Shown one piece after another: positions 1-11,284 of a DNA stretch of 64,000 nucleotides; positions within the stretch are counted from its first letter, which is position 1; every line of letters starts with the position of its first letter. Source of the stretch: Quercus robur. Its lineage: Eukaryota; Streptophyta; Magnoliopsida; Fagales; Fagaceae. Location of the stretch: contig NC_065544.1 in the NCBI RefSeq assembly GCF_932294415.1, positions 23,411,351-23,475,350 of the forward strand, read 5' to 3'. Under the pieces are notes generated by a model. It did not search any database and was not told the origin of the DNA. It saw nothing but the letters and a program-made list of their open reading frames with translations. A program made the position numbers and the translations under genes.

Positions 1-226
1 TATTTTCTGGAATATGCTGGAGTGAGTTGTTCTAGACACCCAAGAGTATTATTTTATGTTTTGAGTCTTGTTCAATTGCCAAAAAGCTGTTAACAAATCA
101 AGGGATGCAAAAAAATAAAAATAAAGAATTCAACTCTCCCTGTAGTTTTTTTATTTTTTTTTTTAAATTGACTTTTGCTACTAATTATCAGCAGGGAAAA
201 AAAAAGGAACAGTTTGGTGATATATG

Positions 227-247
227 TGTGTGTGTGTGTGTGTATAT
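227..247. repeat. (GT)n/(TA)n microsatellite
   Basis: A run of alternating GT followed by TATATA lies in the DiT1 copy 1 intron. The equivalent place in copy 2 (about 17895-17911) has a shorter GT run, so the tract length differs between the duplicates. Confidence 0.8.
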
Positions 248-298
248 ATGAGATGGTAATTTAATAATAACCATCACAAAGTAAGGCATACTACATAC

Positions 299-1745
299 CC
301 AAAGACCCACAAAGAGACTGCAAAGAGCATTGTACCGACCATCACCCACTCATTTCTTGTAACAGGACCCATATGCTCCAATTTCTTTGCAGCCATGGCA
401 GGTGCATCTGGTGTGTCTTTGGTTTCAGGAGGATATAACTTGTATAAGACTAGAGGAGTAGCTAAAAGACAGGCAATTGCTGGTAAACTAGCAGCTTTGA
501 ACCAAGTAACCCAAGGGCTTGAAACTATCACCCCAAGTTCCTCAGCCAATTTGAGGCAGAGCAGGTTTTGAGCTGCAGCAGTCAGGAAAAGAGCACTAGA
601 GCTAGCAGCAGACTGTCAAAACATTACAAATGAGCAATGCATCAGTTGCCTAGGTATCACATGATGACAAAATTAACAACATCGATCATGGAATAACATA
701 GTCATAAACAAGGACAGAGTACAATATGCATAGATGCTGAAAAAGGAATTGTAGATACCATCTAATGTAGCTAACACATCTATTTGTCCTGGGAAAAAAT
801 GGAAAAGTATATCTAGTTATCAACATGAGATAAATCAAAAAAATTAAGAGTCTCTAATAAAGAAACAAAACTCATTATCAATCCCCTGAACTAAAATCAA
901 CCCTATCTGCAGTTTTCTTTCAAGAAAATGACACACCTTCCTTTTATTGTCCAAGCGCTATTACCTAGAATCATTTCTACTAGGCTCTGTAAAATAAATT
1001 CAAAACAAGCAATTCAATTAGCACTGCATTTTCCTTTTTAAACCCATATATTATAATACCCTGAATGTCTTAAAAGATCATTAGAAAATGACCATTTTTT
1101 AGCCTAATTACTCACACTTTTCTAGCTCAATTGAACCAAAACAAATACGTGGAGCATAGATCCAAAAAGGTGGATAATTTCTTTCATACCCATGTGAAGG
1201 AAACACTTCAAAATGCGTTAAGTAACAAAATCATAACAGATGATCCAGGTATTGATGAGGGATATGTGTCCAGCACAACAACCATTAGACATGTTCCTAG
1301 TACACTAAAGAAAGAGATGAGGAAGCCAGAAGACCATAGCTTTTGTTATAAAGTTGACCAATTTAGACTACGAAATGGCCAATGGAAAAACTGCATTGAA
1401 CAGAAACTCAAAAGGCAGTCACGCAACCGCAACGCAAATCAGAAAAGGAGTAAAAAATGACGGTATTCTTTATCAATAAATAAATAACTATATACAACGG
1501 AATCTAACAAGCCATTGCACGACATAACCCAATGGATATCCAAAAGTTCTCCTATATCTAGTAAGTTTTCATTGACAAATCAAATAAAATAATAGCCAGT
1601 AAACATTCACAGATGCGCAATTGGGGTAACACCATAGATATTAGATAAGCAGATTTAATAATAAATAAAGGGTCTACATCAACTATATAAAAATCCCAAT
1701 AGCATCACTAAACTTAATCAAAATTTTAAAATATAAACAATAAAA

Positions 1746-1783
<38 letters not shown>

Positions 1784-2776
1784 GAGCATCAACTAGATAA
1801 TAAAAAAAAAGTTATAACTTCAATGACCCTCATATCCATACATACACGATCTCATTTAATAATGAGAAACACACAAAACGGAATATCAATGTTTCGAAAT
1901 TATCATAATTAAAACTCAAAACCAAATGAAATCTAATGTGCAACATAACCAAACCTGAAACTGAGACTGAACAAGATAAGAACCGAGCTTTTTGGCAGAT
2001 GGGTCGCCGGGTTTGCTCCCGGCAGAGAGCGAGAGCGACTGAATTATGGGCAAAAACACGCCGCCGGCCCTCGCGGTGGTGCTGGGCATAGCCGGTGCGA
2101 TGAGGGCTTCGCTTATGGTCAATCCGTAGGACAGTCCTAAGGTGCTGCGGCCCAGCCACTTGACGAAATAAGTGGCGATCCTGTTGCCTAACCCGGTCTT
2201 GACGAAGCCGCGGGCGAAGAAAAATGAGATGACTATGAGCCAGATGACTTCGTTGGTGAAGGCGGAGAAGGCGGTGGCGAAGGAGAGAGTTTTGGTGAGG
2301 ACGGTGACTGTGAGGCCCAAGAAAGCCCACGCGCCGACGGGTAATGGGCTGAGGACGAGGCCGGCGATGGTGGAGACGAAGATTGAGAGGAGTTGCCAGG
2401 CTTGTGGGGTCACTTCGGGGGGCTTGGGAATGAGGAATCGGACGATTAAGCCAATTGAGATTGAGAGAATTAGTGGGATTGGTTTGGCTGATTGTGTAAT
2501 TTGTGGAGATGGGGGAGGGTGGTTTGGGGACTTTGTGGAGGAGGAGGAGGAGTGGATTGGAGGGAGGAAACGGGGTTTGAAGAGGGAGGAGTTTGGGGTG
2601 GGCTTGATTGGAGAGAAGAGAGAGGAGGATCGGAGGGTGGGGATGGAGTGAGGAGTGGAGATGGACGGTGAGGATTTGGAGATGGGGTGGTGGTGGTGGA
2701 AACGGTGGTGAAGGAAAGAAGAGCGAGTGGGGAGAGAGAAGGAAGTGGAGAGAGAAGAAAGAGCAAAACTCTCCAT
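299..2776 (-). CDS. DIT1: Plastid 2-oxoglutarate/malate translocator, copy 1 (partial, exons 1-2)
   Basis: Inner-envelope dicarboxylate antiporter of the DASS family. It imports 2-oxoglutarate into plastids in exchange for malate, feeding GS/GOGAT ammonia assimilation. Exon 1 is 2776..1955 (274 codons, ATG in MESFALSS) and exon 2 is 612..299; both junctions are GT-AG and the phases match copy 2. Exon 1 encodes a Ser/Pro/His-rich transit peptide (about residues 1-90), then hydrophobic helices and the conserved stretches TNEVIWLIVISFFFARGFV and SEALIAPAMPSTTARAGG. Exon 2 carries LYPPETKDTPDAP. No stop or frameshift is visible. Exons 3 and 4 should lie left of base 1, so completeness cannot be judged. 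Bases 1-298 and 613-1954 are intron. The protein differs from copy 2 by only a few residues, mostly in the transit peptide. Assignment rests on recognised similarity to Arabidopsis DiT1. Confidence 0.93.
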
Positions 2777-3091
2777 TTTTTGTTGAGAGTTTTGGAAGTG
2801 AAGAAAGAGTTTGGAGATGGAGATGGAGAGTACAGAGATTGGATTATTGAGTTTGTTCTGTTTTTGTTGTTGATATCAAAGTGTGTGAAGTGAGAACGGA
2901 CCTTCCAAAGTTCCAAAAGGTGAAAAGAAAAAAAAATGGTTTTGGGAGTTTGGTTTGTGAGGAGGGAAAATTGTGGAAAATAGTACTTCTTTTTGTTGAC
3001 GTCTGTTTGCTTGTTAACCAAAAGCTTTTTTGTCTTTTTCTCTTTACTTTCTCCCAAGCTCTTAACTAAATAGTGGAAGAGTTTTGCACGT

Positions 3092-3165
3092 TGTTTATTA
3101 GTCCTCAACTTTTGTCCATTGTAACCTAGTGGGGTTAGTTGCGTGGTTGGGCATCAAGGTGATAC
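3092..3165 (+). repeat. SINE head fragment at the DiT1 duplication edge
   Basis: The stretch from 'cctcaacttttgtccattg' to 'gtggttgggcat' matches the start of the tRNA-like repeats at 20849 and 21442, then homology stops. It includes a degenerate Pol III box A (class II tRNA type). Homology between the two DiT1 blocks also ends here, so the fragment marks a duplication or deletion breakpoint. Confidence 0.6.
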
Positions 3166-3609
3166 AAAAAGTTTGAAGGTAGAATAAAAAATAAATAAAA
3201 TAAAATAAAACTGTACCAAGTCAAGTACCTGATAAGTGGAAAAATGAGATGAAAAAAAATTGTAACTAAAAAATCTAAAGCTTAACAAGGGCCAAGCAGG
3301 GTCTTTGGTTGACTCTGAAGGACCAAGGCTGTATGATATCGTCTGCCTTGAGTCAATTCTTCTTCGCCACTGTTTGCCACCCAGAGCCAAAGATGTAGGA
3401 GATGCCGCTATCCAACTTCCACTTCTTCAATATGATGGTGAATCTGCAAGGCTGGGCTCGATCAAGGGGACTTGCATTCCTTTGCAACTGGTGCTATTTG
3501 GTTCTCTTTGCTCTTGGTCCTCCTGTGTGAGAAAGTCAGCCCTCATCTGACCCTTTGGAATGGAAAGCCGAGCAGTGGAAGAGTCCATGCCGGCTAGGGA
3601 CAACTGCTT

Positions 3610-4324
3610 CTATATAACAAGCTTCAAATCCTGACCTTTGAGTTTATTGATTTTGTGTTTGACTTGGTTGGACAAGACGTGTGGTGAGTCAGGACCCGCT
3701 TGCTGAATGACTCTAGATGTGGGTGTGGGGTTGATCCTCTGCCTCTTAGGTTTGGGTATGGGAGATTTTTTTTTTAGATAGTACTGTTGCAGAGTAGTTA
3801 GGAATGGCAATGGGTGTAGCAGAAGAGCTTCCCAAATGATGGGGTTTCTTTAGTGGAATGATTTTGAGCCGCGGGACTATCTTGAGTGCAGCAGAAGCCT
3901 CTGGTTCTGGTTCTTCTTGTAGTAGAGAAGCTTTCAATTCCGGACCTGCAGTGGCAGTGGATTGAGAAAACCTCTCCCTTTTGATGTTCAATTCTGGAAA
4001 TTGGGAATTGGAATGAGGTTTAGAAGAACCAAGATTCGATCTTTTGTGGTGGGCGCCCCAGGTGAGTCTGAAACGATATTGGAGCTTCTTCTCTTCCAAA
4101 GGAGTGTCATCGTTCTCTGTGACCAGTGGCAGTGGCAGTGGCAAAGGAGTGACGAGGCACTGAAATAGAATGAGTTTCATCAAAACCCTTTGACTGGGCA
4201 AGTCCATTGCATCTTTTCCCCTCTCTGGCATGAAATCTTTAAGGAGTAAATTCAAATCGAATGACCCAACATCAAAAAGTAATCTCTTAGGAGATGAATG
4301 AGAGTCGGAACAAGTCTCCATCAT
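3610..4324 (-). pseudogene. Unrecognised reading frame, possible small gene with frameshift
   Basis: I do not recognise the product. A 192-codon frame starts at the ATG at 4324 and stops at 3746. Just before that stop lies a run of 10 T on the plus strand (3766-3775). Shifting frame there gives an open continuation down to 3610, rich in Lys/Arg/Pro (KKKSPIPKPKRQR). The N-terminal part contains LLFDVGSFDLNLLLKDF and, near residues 85-100, FRLTWGAHHKRSN. No signal peptide or membrane helix is evident; the basic tail could be a nuclear signal (inference). The region 4325-4560 upstream looks like a CT-rich plant 5' leader. The frame has no counterpart beside DiT1 copy 2. It could be a live gene with an assembly indel, a pseudogene, or a gene fragment carried by a transposon. 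Confidence 0.35.
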
Positions 4325-4358
4325 TGTAAAATCAAATGATTCTCTTCTCTGTGAGTTT

Positions 4359-4418
4359 CAGAGATAGAAACACAAAGACTCACTCATTCTCTTCTCCATC
4401 ATTGTGTTTCTATCTCTG
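4359..4418. repeat. 17-bp perfect inverted repeat (hairpin)
   Basis: CAGAGATAGAAACACAA at 4359-4375 is exactly inverted at 4402-4418 with a 26-nt loop. It sits about 35 bp upstream of the ATG of the unrecognised frame, so it would be in its leader if that is transcribed. Confidence 0.75.
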
Positions 4419-4769
4419 GGATTGCGTTGGATTTAATTCAGTCCCTCGATTGAGAGTTCGGAGAGAACAAAACAGAGAGTGAGTCTTTGAGTCTGAGAGC
4501 GAAGGATCTATAATTCAAAACCCAAACACTAAAACTAACCAACGGCTAGTAGAATTGAGAGAACAGAGCGGAGAAGAGGGATTTATTGTAATTCAAAACC
4601 CAAACCAAACCCAATCCATAATTCAAACCCAACTCTCAAATCCTCTAATCCTCTTAAACTAAACCTTCGGCCCACTTCAAAATCAACCCAAACCCAACAA
4701 ATAAAACCAATCAGGCCGCTTCCCATTTTTTTTTTTTTTTAAAAAAAAAACCCATCAACCATCAGCCTA

Positions 4770-5050
4770 GCTGAAACCACAAAAATGCCATTGAACTTTT
4801 CAAAATTATATTTTCAACTTCAAACTTTCACAAAATTACATTTTTAACTTTAAATCTTTTCACAGTTTACACTTCGACCCCTAATTTTTTCAAAAAATTA
4901 AACTTTGATCCCTCAAATTTTAATAAATTTGCATGTTTGACCCCCAAACTTTTTAAATAACATTTTTTTACCCCAAAATTTTCATGAAATCATAAAATGA
5001 CCCCTAAATTTCAAAAATTGCACAAATGCCCTTGAGGTCACAAAAATGAA
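4770..5050. repeat. Degenerate short tandem repeats
   Basis: About seven imperfect units of roughly 35-40 bp are seen. Each has a 'gacccctaaattt' or 'caaactttt' core followed by 'caaaattacatttt'. No open frame crosses them. From 5051 to 5450 I see nothing but AT-rich sequence. Confidence 0.55.
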
Positions 5051-5693
5051 ATATCCCTTTTCAATCTCTTTTTGTGCCAAAATAAAATTATTTTTCATTT
5101 GGAAATAGTAAAATTATTAAAAGATCTTGTTATCAACTTTATAGGAATTTAACATTTGTGTTCTTGTTTTTTCTATGTCCGTTTGCATGAGATAAAATAC
5201 TTTGCCAAAAAGAATTGCAAGATTGCATTTGTTAGGCACTTAGGCTATGCTGTGGAGTGAAGTGAGTTTTACTTATTCCTTTTGCAATTTACCTTCCTTG
5301 TCAATGTCACGTGAGCAAGTCCTTGGCCATGTCTTTTTTATCTTGCTTTCTAGAAAAAATGACATAAAAATGCATTTTGCACATATCTACATACTCACAT
5401 GTCATCTTAGGATATGTTTGCTTCCTTTTATCACATATACACACGCATAACATCCATTCTTTTTTTTTTTTTTTTGAATAATTATTACTTCACACATAGT
5501 TTCTCTCACACCGTCAGGGCTGCTCTGCTAGGGTTTCTCAAGCAAAGTTGCTCGGTGCCGTGTGTAGAATTCTGTCCCTCCTACTATGGAGGTTGCTCTG
5601 TTCCCTTCAGGCCGTGAGTCTGGTAGGACGGCTGGTTCTGTTCTCTGGTTTTACTGGTACGGTGTGGTGTTGTTTTTTTTCCCTGATAGTGAG

Positions 5694-7008
5694 ATGGCGA
5701 ATATAGAAGACCTTTGGGCTCGGTTTTCACTGACAGAAGAAGAGGAGCAGGGTGCTGATGTACCCAGGAAGAAAGATGTCACTATTGTTCGTTTGGTGGC
5801 AAAATTTTTTACGAAAAGAGTGGTCAATGCAGAAGCAGTTGGTCGGACCTTTAAACCACTGTGGAAACCGATTGGGGAGATGAAAATCAGGGATATCGGG
5901 GGCAACATTCTGTTGTTCGAATTTGATGATGCAATGGATTTAGAAAGAGTCCTGGAGTTCAAACCGTGGTCCTACGACAAGAGCATTGTTGTTCTACGAC
6001 GTGCAGTGGATGCAGAATCTGCCCCTCCTTTAAACTTTGATTCAGTGACCTTCTAGGTGCAACTCCACAATGTCCCAGACAAGTGTCTTACTCAGGCAAC
6101 AGGGGAAGTAGTGGGCAACAACATAGGGACTCTAGTTCAGGCAGCAGACCCGGAAGATGATGGGGAAGGCGGCGAGTTACTGCGAATCCGGGTTAAGATG
6201 GACATCACCAAGGCCCTTCCACGGTGCTGCAAATTGTGGTCTGAGGGTGAACATGTTGGCTGGGCACTGCTTAAATTTGAACGGCTTCCTAACTTTTGCT
6301 ATTGGTATGGACGGCTTACTCACAGCGAAAGAGATTGCGAAGTGTGGCTTAGGGGAAAGGGAAGTTTGAAAAAGGATGAACAATAGTATGGGGAGTGGCT
6401 TCGCGCCAACCCATTGAGACAATCTTAGAAAACAATTGTGGTGGTATCTGGAACCTCACGGGGTGCTAAGAGTTGGAAGAAGGGGCCGGCTATGGGAAAA
6501 AACCAGCCAACGCACACGAGTTCGTCCAACCGAGAGGGGAGTGTTTCTAGTTATGGGAAGTATGATGGAATGGATAGGGACGTGACTAAGGTGATATCCA
6601 TGGAGGCCGAACCTACAGGTGTTGTTTTTTCTAACCATGCTAAGTCTCTGAGTGATTTTCATAATGGCCATAATGTGAGCAGTGAACACTTGAATAAAGG
6701 AATAGAAAAGTTGAGGGACCCGCAGCCTTCCCACATGCCCATGCAAAATTCCAATAAAATTAATGAAGTAGGTACTGCCTTTTCCCAAGGGCAGCATGGC
6801 ATGTTTTCCTTTACTGCAATGCAGGCTCCTTTATCGGACATAACCAATCAAGCAGTTACACAGCCTCTGAATAACGCAAAAAAAAAAATGGGTGAGACTG
6901 TTGCGTAAGGTGGGGGAATCAGACAATGGTAGTGCAATGGAGATCCAAGAAAATAGGCGCCCAGATTTGGAGCCTTCTGAACATGCTGAAGAAGAAGAAA
7001 AGAGTTGA
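5694..7008 (+). pseudogene. LINE ORF1 (DUF4283/zinc-knuckle gag-like protein), broken
   Basis: This would be the RNA-binding ORF1 protein of the LINE. It starts at MANIEDLW (5694), in one frame through 6906. The N-terminal DUF4283-like region (residues about 20-110) is followed by a CX2CX4HX4C-type knuckle at FCYWYGRLTHSERDC, where the second Cys has become Tyr. In-frame TAG stops occur at 6054, 6384 and 6426. An 11-A run at 6878-6888 then throws the end out of frame: reading from 6889 in the shifted frame gives the usual KKWVRLLRKV-like tail to a TGA at 7006. The lesions show this copy cannot make a full ORF1 protein. Confidence 0.85.
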
Positions 7009-7074
7009 TGCGTTGGGTGGTGGAAAGAAGGAAAATTCTCAGGTGGTGGCTGGTATCCAGCACCACCAATTACA

Positions 7075-10000
7075 ATGAGTTGCCTTAGCTGGAATTGTCG
7101 TGGGCTTGGGAACCCACAGATAGAAGGCGAACTTGCTGACTTGGTTGGCAAAAAAGATCCCAAAATGGTCTTCCTAATGGAGACCAAAGTTGAAAAGGAG
7201 GTTATTGAGAGACTTAGCCGTAAACTGCAGTACCCTAATTTCTTTGTTGTTCCTCGCCATAATAGGGGCGGGGGGCTAGCTCTTTTGTGGAAAGATGATT
7301 TTATGCTGGATGTTCTTACTTCTTCTGATAATCACATTGATGGGGTGGTGGATCAAGGAATGAATGACGCCTGGCGGTTCACTGGTTTCTACGAAGACCC
7401 TGACACTGCTAGCTGGGAAAATTCTTGGAATCTACTTAGAGATTTAAGCCAAAGACAAAATTTACCTTGGATTTGTGTAGGGGATTTCAATGAGATTCTC
7501 ATACTTGAAGAGAAGCAAGGGTGGTTGGTTAGACCAGAAAGGCAGATGCAAGGATTTCGGGATGCTTTGGATTTTTGTGGGTTTAAAGACCTTGGGTTCA
7601 ATGGCTTTCCATTCACTTGGTGTAATAGAAGACCGGGGGATCACAATGTTTGGATTAGGCTTGACCGTGGGGTAGCAACAGTTGATTGGTTTTTAAGGTT
7701 CCCAACATCACGCATCCACCATTTGGAGTGTTTCCACTCGGATCATAGACCTATCCTCCTCATCTCCGATGCCGAACAAAAAAGATTTTACAGGAAAGGG
7801 AGGCCGTTTCGTTTTGAAGCGATGTGGGTAAAAGACAAGACATGTGAGGAAGTGATTAAAGATTCATGGGCTGGTTTGGAGGACTCTAATCCGGTTAGAA
7901 AACTGTTGAGGAAGATTACTAGCTGCCAAGACAACCTTCAGACTTGGAATCGAGTCACCTTTGAGCATATAAGGACTACTTTGGCAAAGAAAATGAAGGA
8001 GTTGAGTTCTGCAGAGGAAGCGGGTTTATACAGTACAAATCCGACCATGATTGAGAAGCTTCGTGATGATATTCAAATGCTTAAGGTGAAGGAGGAAACT
8101 ATGTGGAAACAACGATCCCATATTGAGTGGCTCAAGGAGGGGGACCAAAATACTAGGTATTTTCACTGTAGGGCAAACCAACGTAATAAACGTAATTACA
8201 TTTTGGGTTTAGAGGATGATCTTGGTCATTGGCTTGAAGATGAGGAACAAATGGGGCATTTGGCAAGTAATTATTTTGAGGCCATGTTCACTACTTCGAA
8301 TCCGGTTGGTTTTGATGATATTTTGTGTGGATTAACACCCACTGTCACAGCTGAGATGAATTCTAGCTTGGATAGACCTTTCGTTGCTGAAGAAGTATAG
8401 AGAGCACTTCACCAAATGGCTCCGCTTACAGCCCCTGGCCCGAATGGTATGTCTCCTATTTTTTATAAATCTTTTTGGCATATTGTTGGTAAAGATGTCA
8501 CCGAGGTAGTCCTGAATGCTTTAAACTCAAGTTTTGTTCTAGATTCATTAAACTCCACTTTCATTACTCTTATCCCTAAAATTAAAGATCCTAAGAAAGT
8601 CTCAGATTTTAGACCGATTAGCCTTTGTAATGTGGTCTACAAGCTCATTGCAAAGGTGTTGGTTAATCGTCTGAAATTGATTTTGCCCTATGTAGTGTCT
8701 GATTCTCAGAGTGTTTTTCTTTCGGGGAGGCTTATCACTAATAATGTCCTGGTAGCTTTTGAGACTCTCCACTATTTAAAGCGTCGAACCCAAGGGAAGT
8801 CGGGGTACATGGCTCTAAAGTTTGACATGAGCAAAGCTTATGATAGAGTAGAGTGGGGTTTCTTGGAGAGGGCGATGTTGCATTTAGGGTTCTCCGGGAG
8901 ATTTGTTGCTACCATTATGTCTTGTATCAAGTCTGTTTCATACTCAGTTTTGCTTAATGGGGTTCCAGGCAGTGTTATCAAACCAAGTAGGGGGTTACGG
9001 CAAGGTGATCCACTCTCCCCTTATTTATTCCTGGTTTGTGCCATGGGGCTGCAAAGCTTACTCCACAAAGCCGAGGCTGATGAGTCTCTCAGGGGGGTCT
9101 CAATATGTAGGAATGGGCCCCGTGTCTCTCATTTGTTCTTTGCAGACGACAGTGTACTCTTTTGTCGGGCAAAGGAATCAGAATGCCAGGTTATCCTTGA
9201 TATCTTATCTGTCTATGAAAGGGGATCGGGTCAAAAAATAAATAAAGATAAGACAAACATTTTCTTTAGTTCCAACACTCAACATGATCTTCAAACCAAA
9301 ATCCAACAGCTTCTGGGAGTTCCAGCTATTAGGCAGTATGAAAAATATTTGGGGTTGCCAGCATTTGTGGGAAGAGCTAAGAAACAGGGGTTTGCTTACA
9401 TCAAGGAACGAATCTGGAAAAAGATTCAGGGATGGAAGGAGAAATTTCTTTCACATGCAGGTAGGGAGGTGCTTATTAAGTCGGTGATCCAAGCTATTCC
9501 AACTTATTCTATGAGTTGTTTCAAGTTGCCTAAAGGTTTGATAAAGGAGATTGAGATTATGATCCGAAAGTTTTGGTGGGGTTATAGTGGTGATAGTAAA
9601 AAAGTGCATTAGGTTAAGTGGGAACGACTATGCCAAGGTAAGGATTTTGGAGGGTTGGGTTTCAAGGAGATTGAGAAGTTTAATGAGGCCTTACTTGCCA
9701 AGCAAGTATGGCGAATGTTGAAAAATCTGGATTCATTGTGCCATAGGGTCTTTAAAGCCCGGTTTTTTCCAAATTGTTCCATTCTTGAAGCTTCAAACTC
9801 GACAAGTGGGTCTTATGCATGGAAGAGTATATTAAGTGCCTGGAATGTGGTACGGAAGGGTGTGGTGTGGCGGATTGGTGATGGTAAGTCGGTGTGTATT
9901 AAGGAAGACAAATGGCTCCCGGATCAAGTCTGCAAGTCGGTGACTTTGCCCCTGCCTTCTATTCCTCCTGATGCAAAGGTAAGTCTTCTCATTGATGAGG

Positions 10001-11184
10001 TAAATGGGAGGTGGAAAGATGAGGAGGTCAAACAATTGTTTCTGCCCCATGAAGTTAAGAAGATTTTAAGCATTCCTATTAGTCCCAGATTGCCTCATGA
10101 CAATCTCATTTGGTCAAAAACTCCTTCGGGTATGTTCTCCACCCGAAGTGCTTATCGACTGTTGGCTACCGAAGCTTTGGCCAGCAGTCCTAGTAGCTCA
10201 AATCAGCACCCCCAGAGGCAGCTTTGGAGAGGTGTTTGGATGCTACGTACCCCCAATAAAGTGAAGCATTTTATTTGGCGTGCTTGCAACAACTCCCTCC
10301 CGACGTTGGACAACCTGTTTCGCCACCAAATAGTCTCCTCTGATTGTTGCAACATCTGTCATGCCCACTCTGAAGATATCCTGCATGTAGTATGGGGCTG
10401 TATAGAGGTAGCCAATATGTGGAAGGAGCTCAGCTGGGCACACCTCTCAGTTCCCTACCATCCAGGGGAGTTTACTAACCTTTTCTCAAGTTTTTTGCAG
10501 GTTACAGAGGACTATAGAGTGGAAATATTTTCCATTGCAGCCTGGATGCTCTGGACTCGAAGAAATTCACTTCGTCTTGGTTGCCCGACTCGGCCATTGA
10601 TCCAGATTTTTTCTGAGGCTGGCAGACTCCTGCGTGACTTCCTTGAAGCTCATGATGAAGACCCTGGTCCAGCTCCGATTCCAATTCCTATCCAAGCAAA
10701 GTGGACTGTTCCGACCCAGACAAGATACAAAGCCAATTTCGATGCAGCCCTGTTCAAGCACAACGACATAGCTGGTTTGGGAGTTATCATTCGTGACGTC
10801 AACAGTGCGGTCATTGGTGCCTTAGCGATGCGTATTCCACTCCCCCATTCAGTTGCTACAACTGAAGCTCTAGCCTGTAGAAGAGCTATGCAATTTGCCG
10901 CTGAAATCGGACTCCATGAGGTGACCTTCGAAGGTGATGCAGTAGTGGTTATCAACGCCATCACAGCTGGTGCCACAGAACACTCCTCGTATGGCCATAT
11001 TATTGGAGACATCCTTGCTCAAGCTGCCACTTTTTCTTCTTTTGATTTTTGCTATGTTAATCGGACTTGTAACAGAGTAGCTGATTCTCTGGCCAAACAT
11101 GCTAAGTCAGGTTTAGATTTGCAAGTTTGGTTGGAAGACTGCCCTCAGGACGTAGCCATTTTGGTCTTAGACGATATTTCCTGA
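7075..11184 (+). pseudogene. LINE ORF2 (APE endonuclease, reverse transcriptase, RNase H), two nonsense codons
   Basis: One frame of 1370 codons runs from the ATG (MSCLSWNCRGLG) to the TGA at 11184, interrupted only by TAG at 8398-8400 and 9610-9612. The apurinic-type endonuclease (residues 1-235) has WNCRG, the MET glutamate, GDFNEI and SDHRP. The reverse transcriptase follows with FRPISLCNVVYK, FDMSKAYDRVEW, RQGDPLSPYLF and the FADD catalytic motif. A zf-RVT segment (CNICHAHSEDILHVVWGC) comes next. A C-terminal RNase H has FDAAL, TTEAL, EGDAVVV and NRVADSLA, so its acidic residues are intact. The enzyme would nick target DNA and copy the LINE RNA, but the two stops split it into three pieces. 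Confidence 0.93.
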
Positions 11185-11284
11185 TTTCTTTTTAAAGCCT
11201 AATAAAAGCCCAGCCCAAATTTGGGTCTGGTTTCTCAAAAAACAAAAAAAAAAAACAAAAAAAAAAAAAACATCCATTCTTTTT

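Larger units (their letters stand above)
5465..11270 (+). mobile_element. Full-length L1-type LINE retrotransposon (inactivated)
   Basis: A plant L1-clade LINE with two reading frames, a 3' AATAAA (11201) and an A-rich tail (about 11239-11270). It is flanked by a 14-bp target duplication CATCCATTCTTTTT at 5451-5464 and 11271-11284. The order is: leader (5465-5693), ORF1 (gag-like), ORF2 (endonuclease, reverse transcriptase, zf-RVT, RNase H), short 3' UTR. It sits between the two DiT1 copies, in sequence unique to that interval. Both ORFs carry in-frame stops, so this copy is not autonomous. The intact target duplication and few lesions suggest a fairly recent insertion. Confidence 0.95.

Noticed and set aside
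1131..1460. ORF on the plus strand, also open at 18852-19142
   Set aside because: It lies in the DiT1 intron antisense to the gene, lacks an ATG in copy 1, and the two copies differ freely at amino-acid sites with different starts. Conservation is explained by the recent duplication.
1830..2330. Arg/His-rich frame opposite or shifted to DiT1 exon 1 (also 19514-20008)
   Set aside because: Out-of-frame shadow of the real exon; composition reflects the shifted reading of GC-rich codons.
2172..2651. Plus-strand frame across DiT1 exon 1 (also 19850-20326)
   Set aside because: Antisense shadow of the conserved exon; no independent support.
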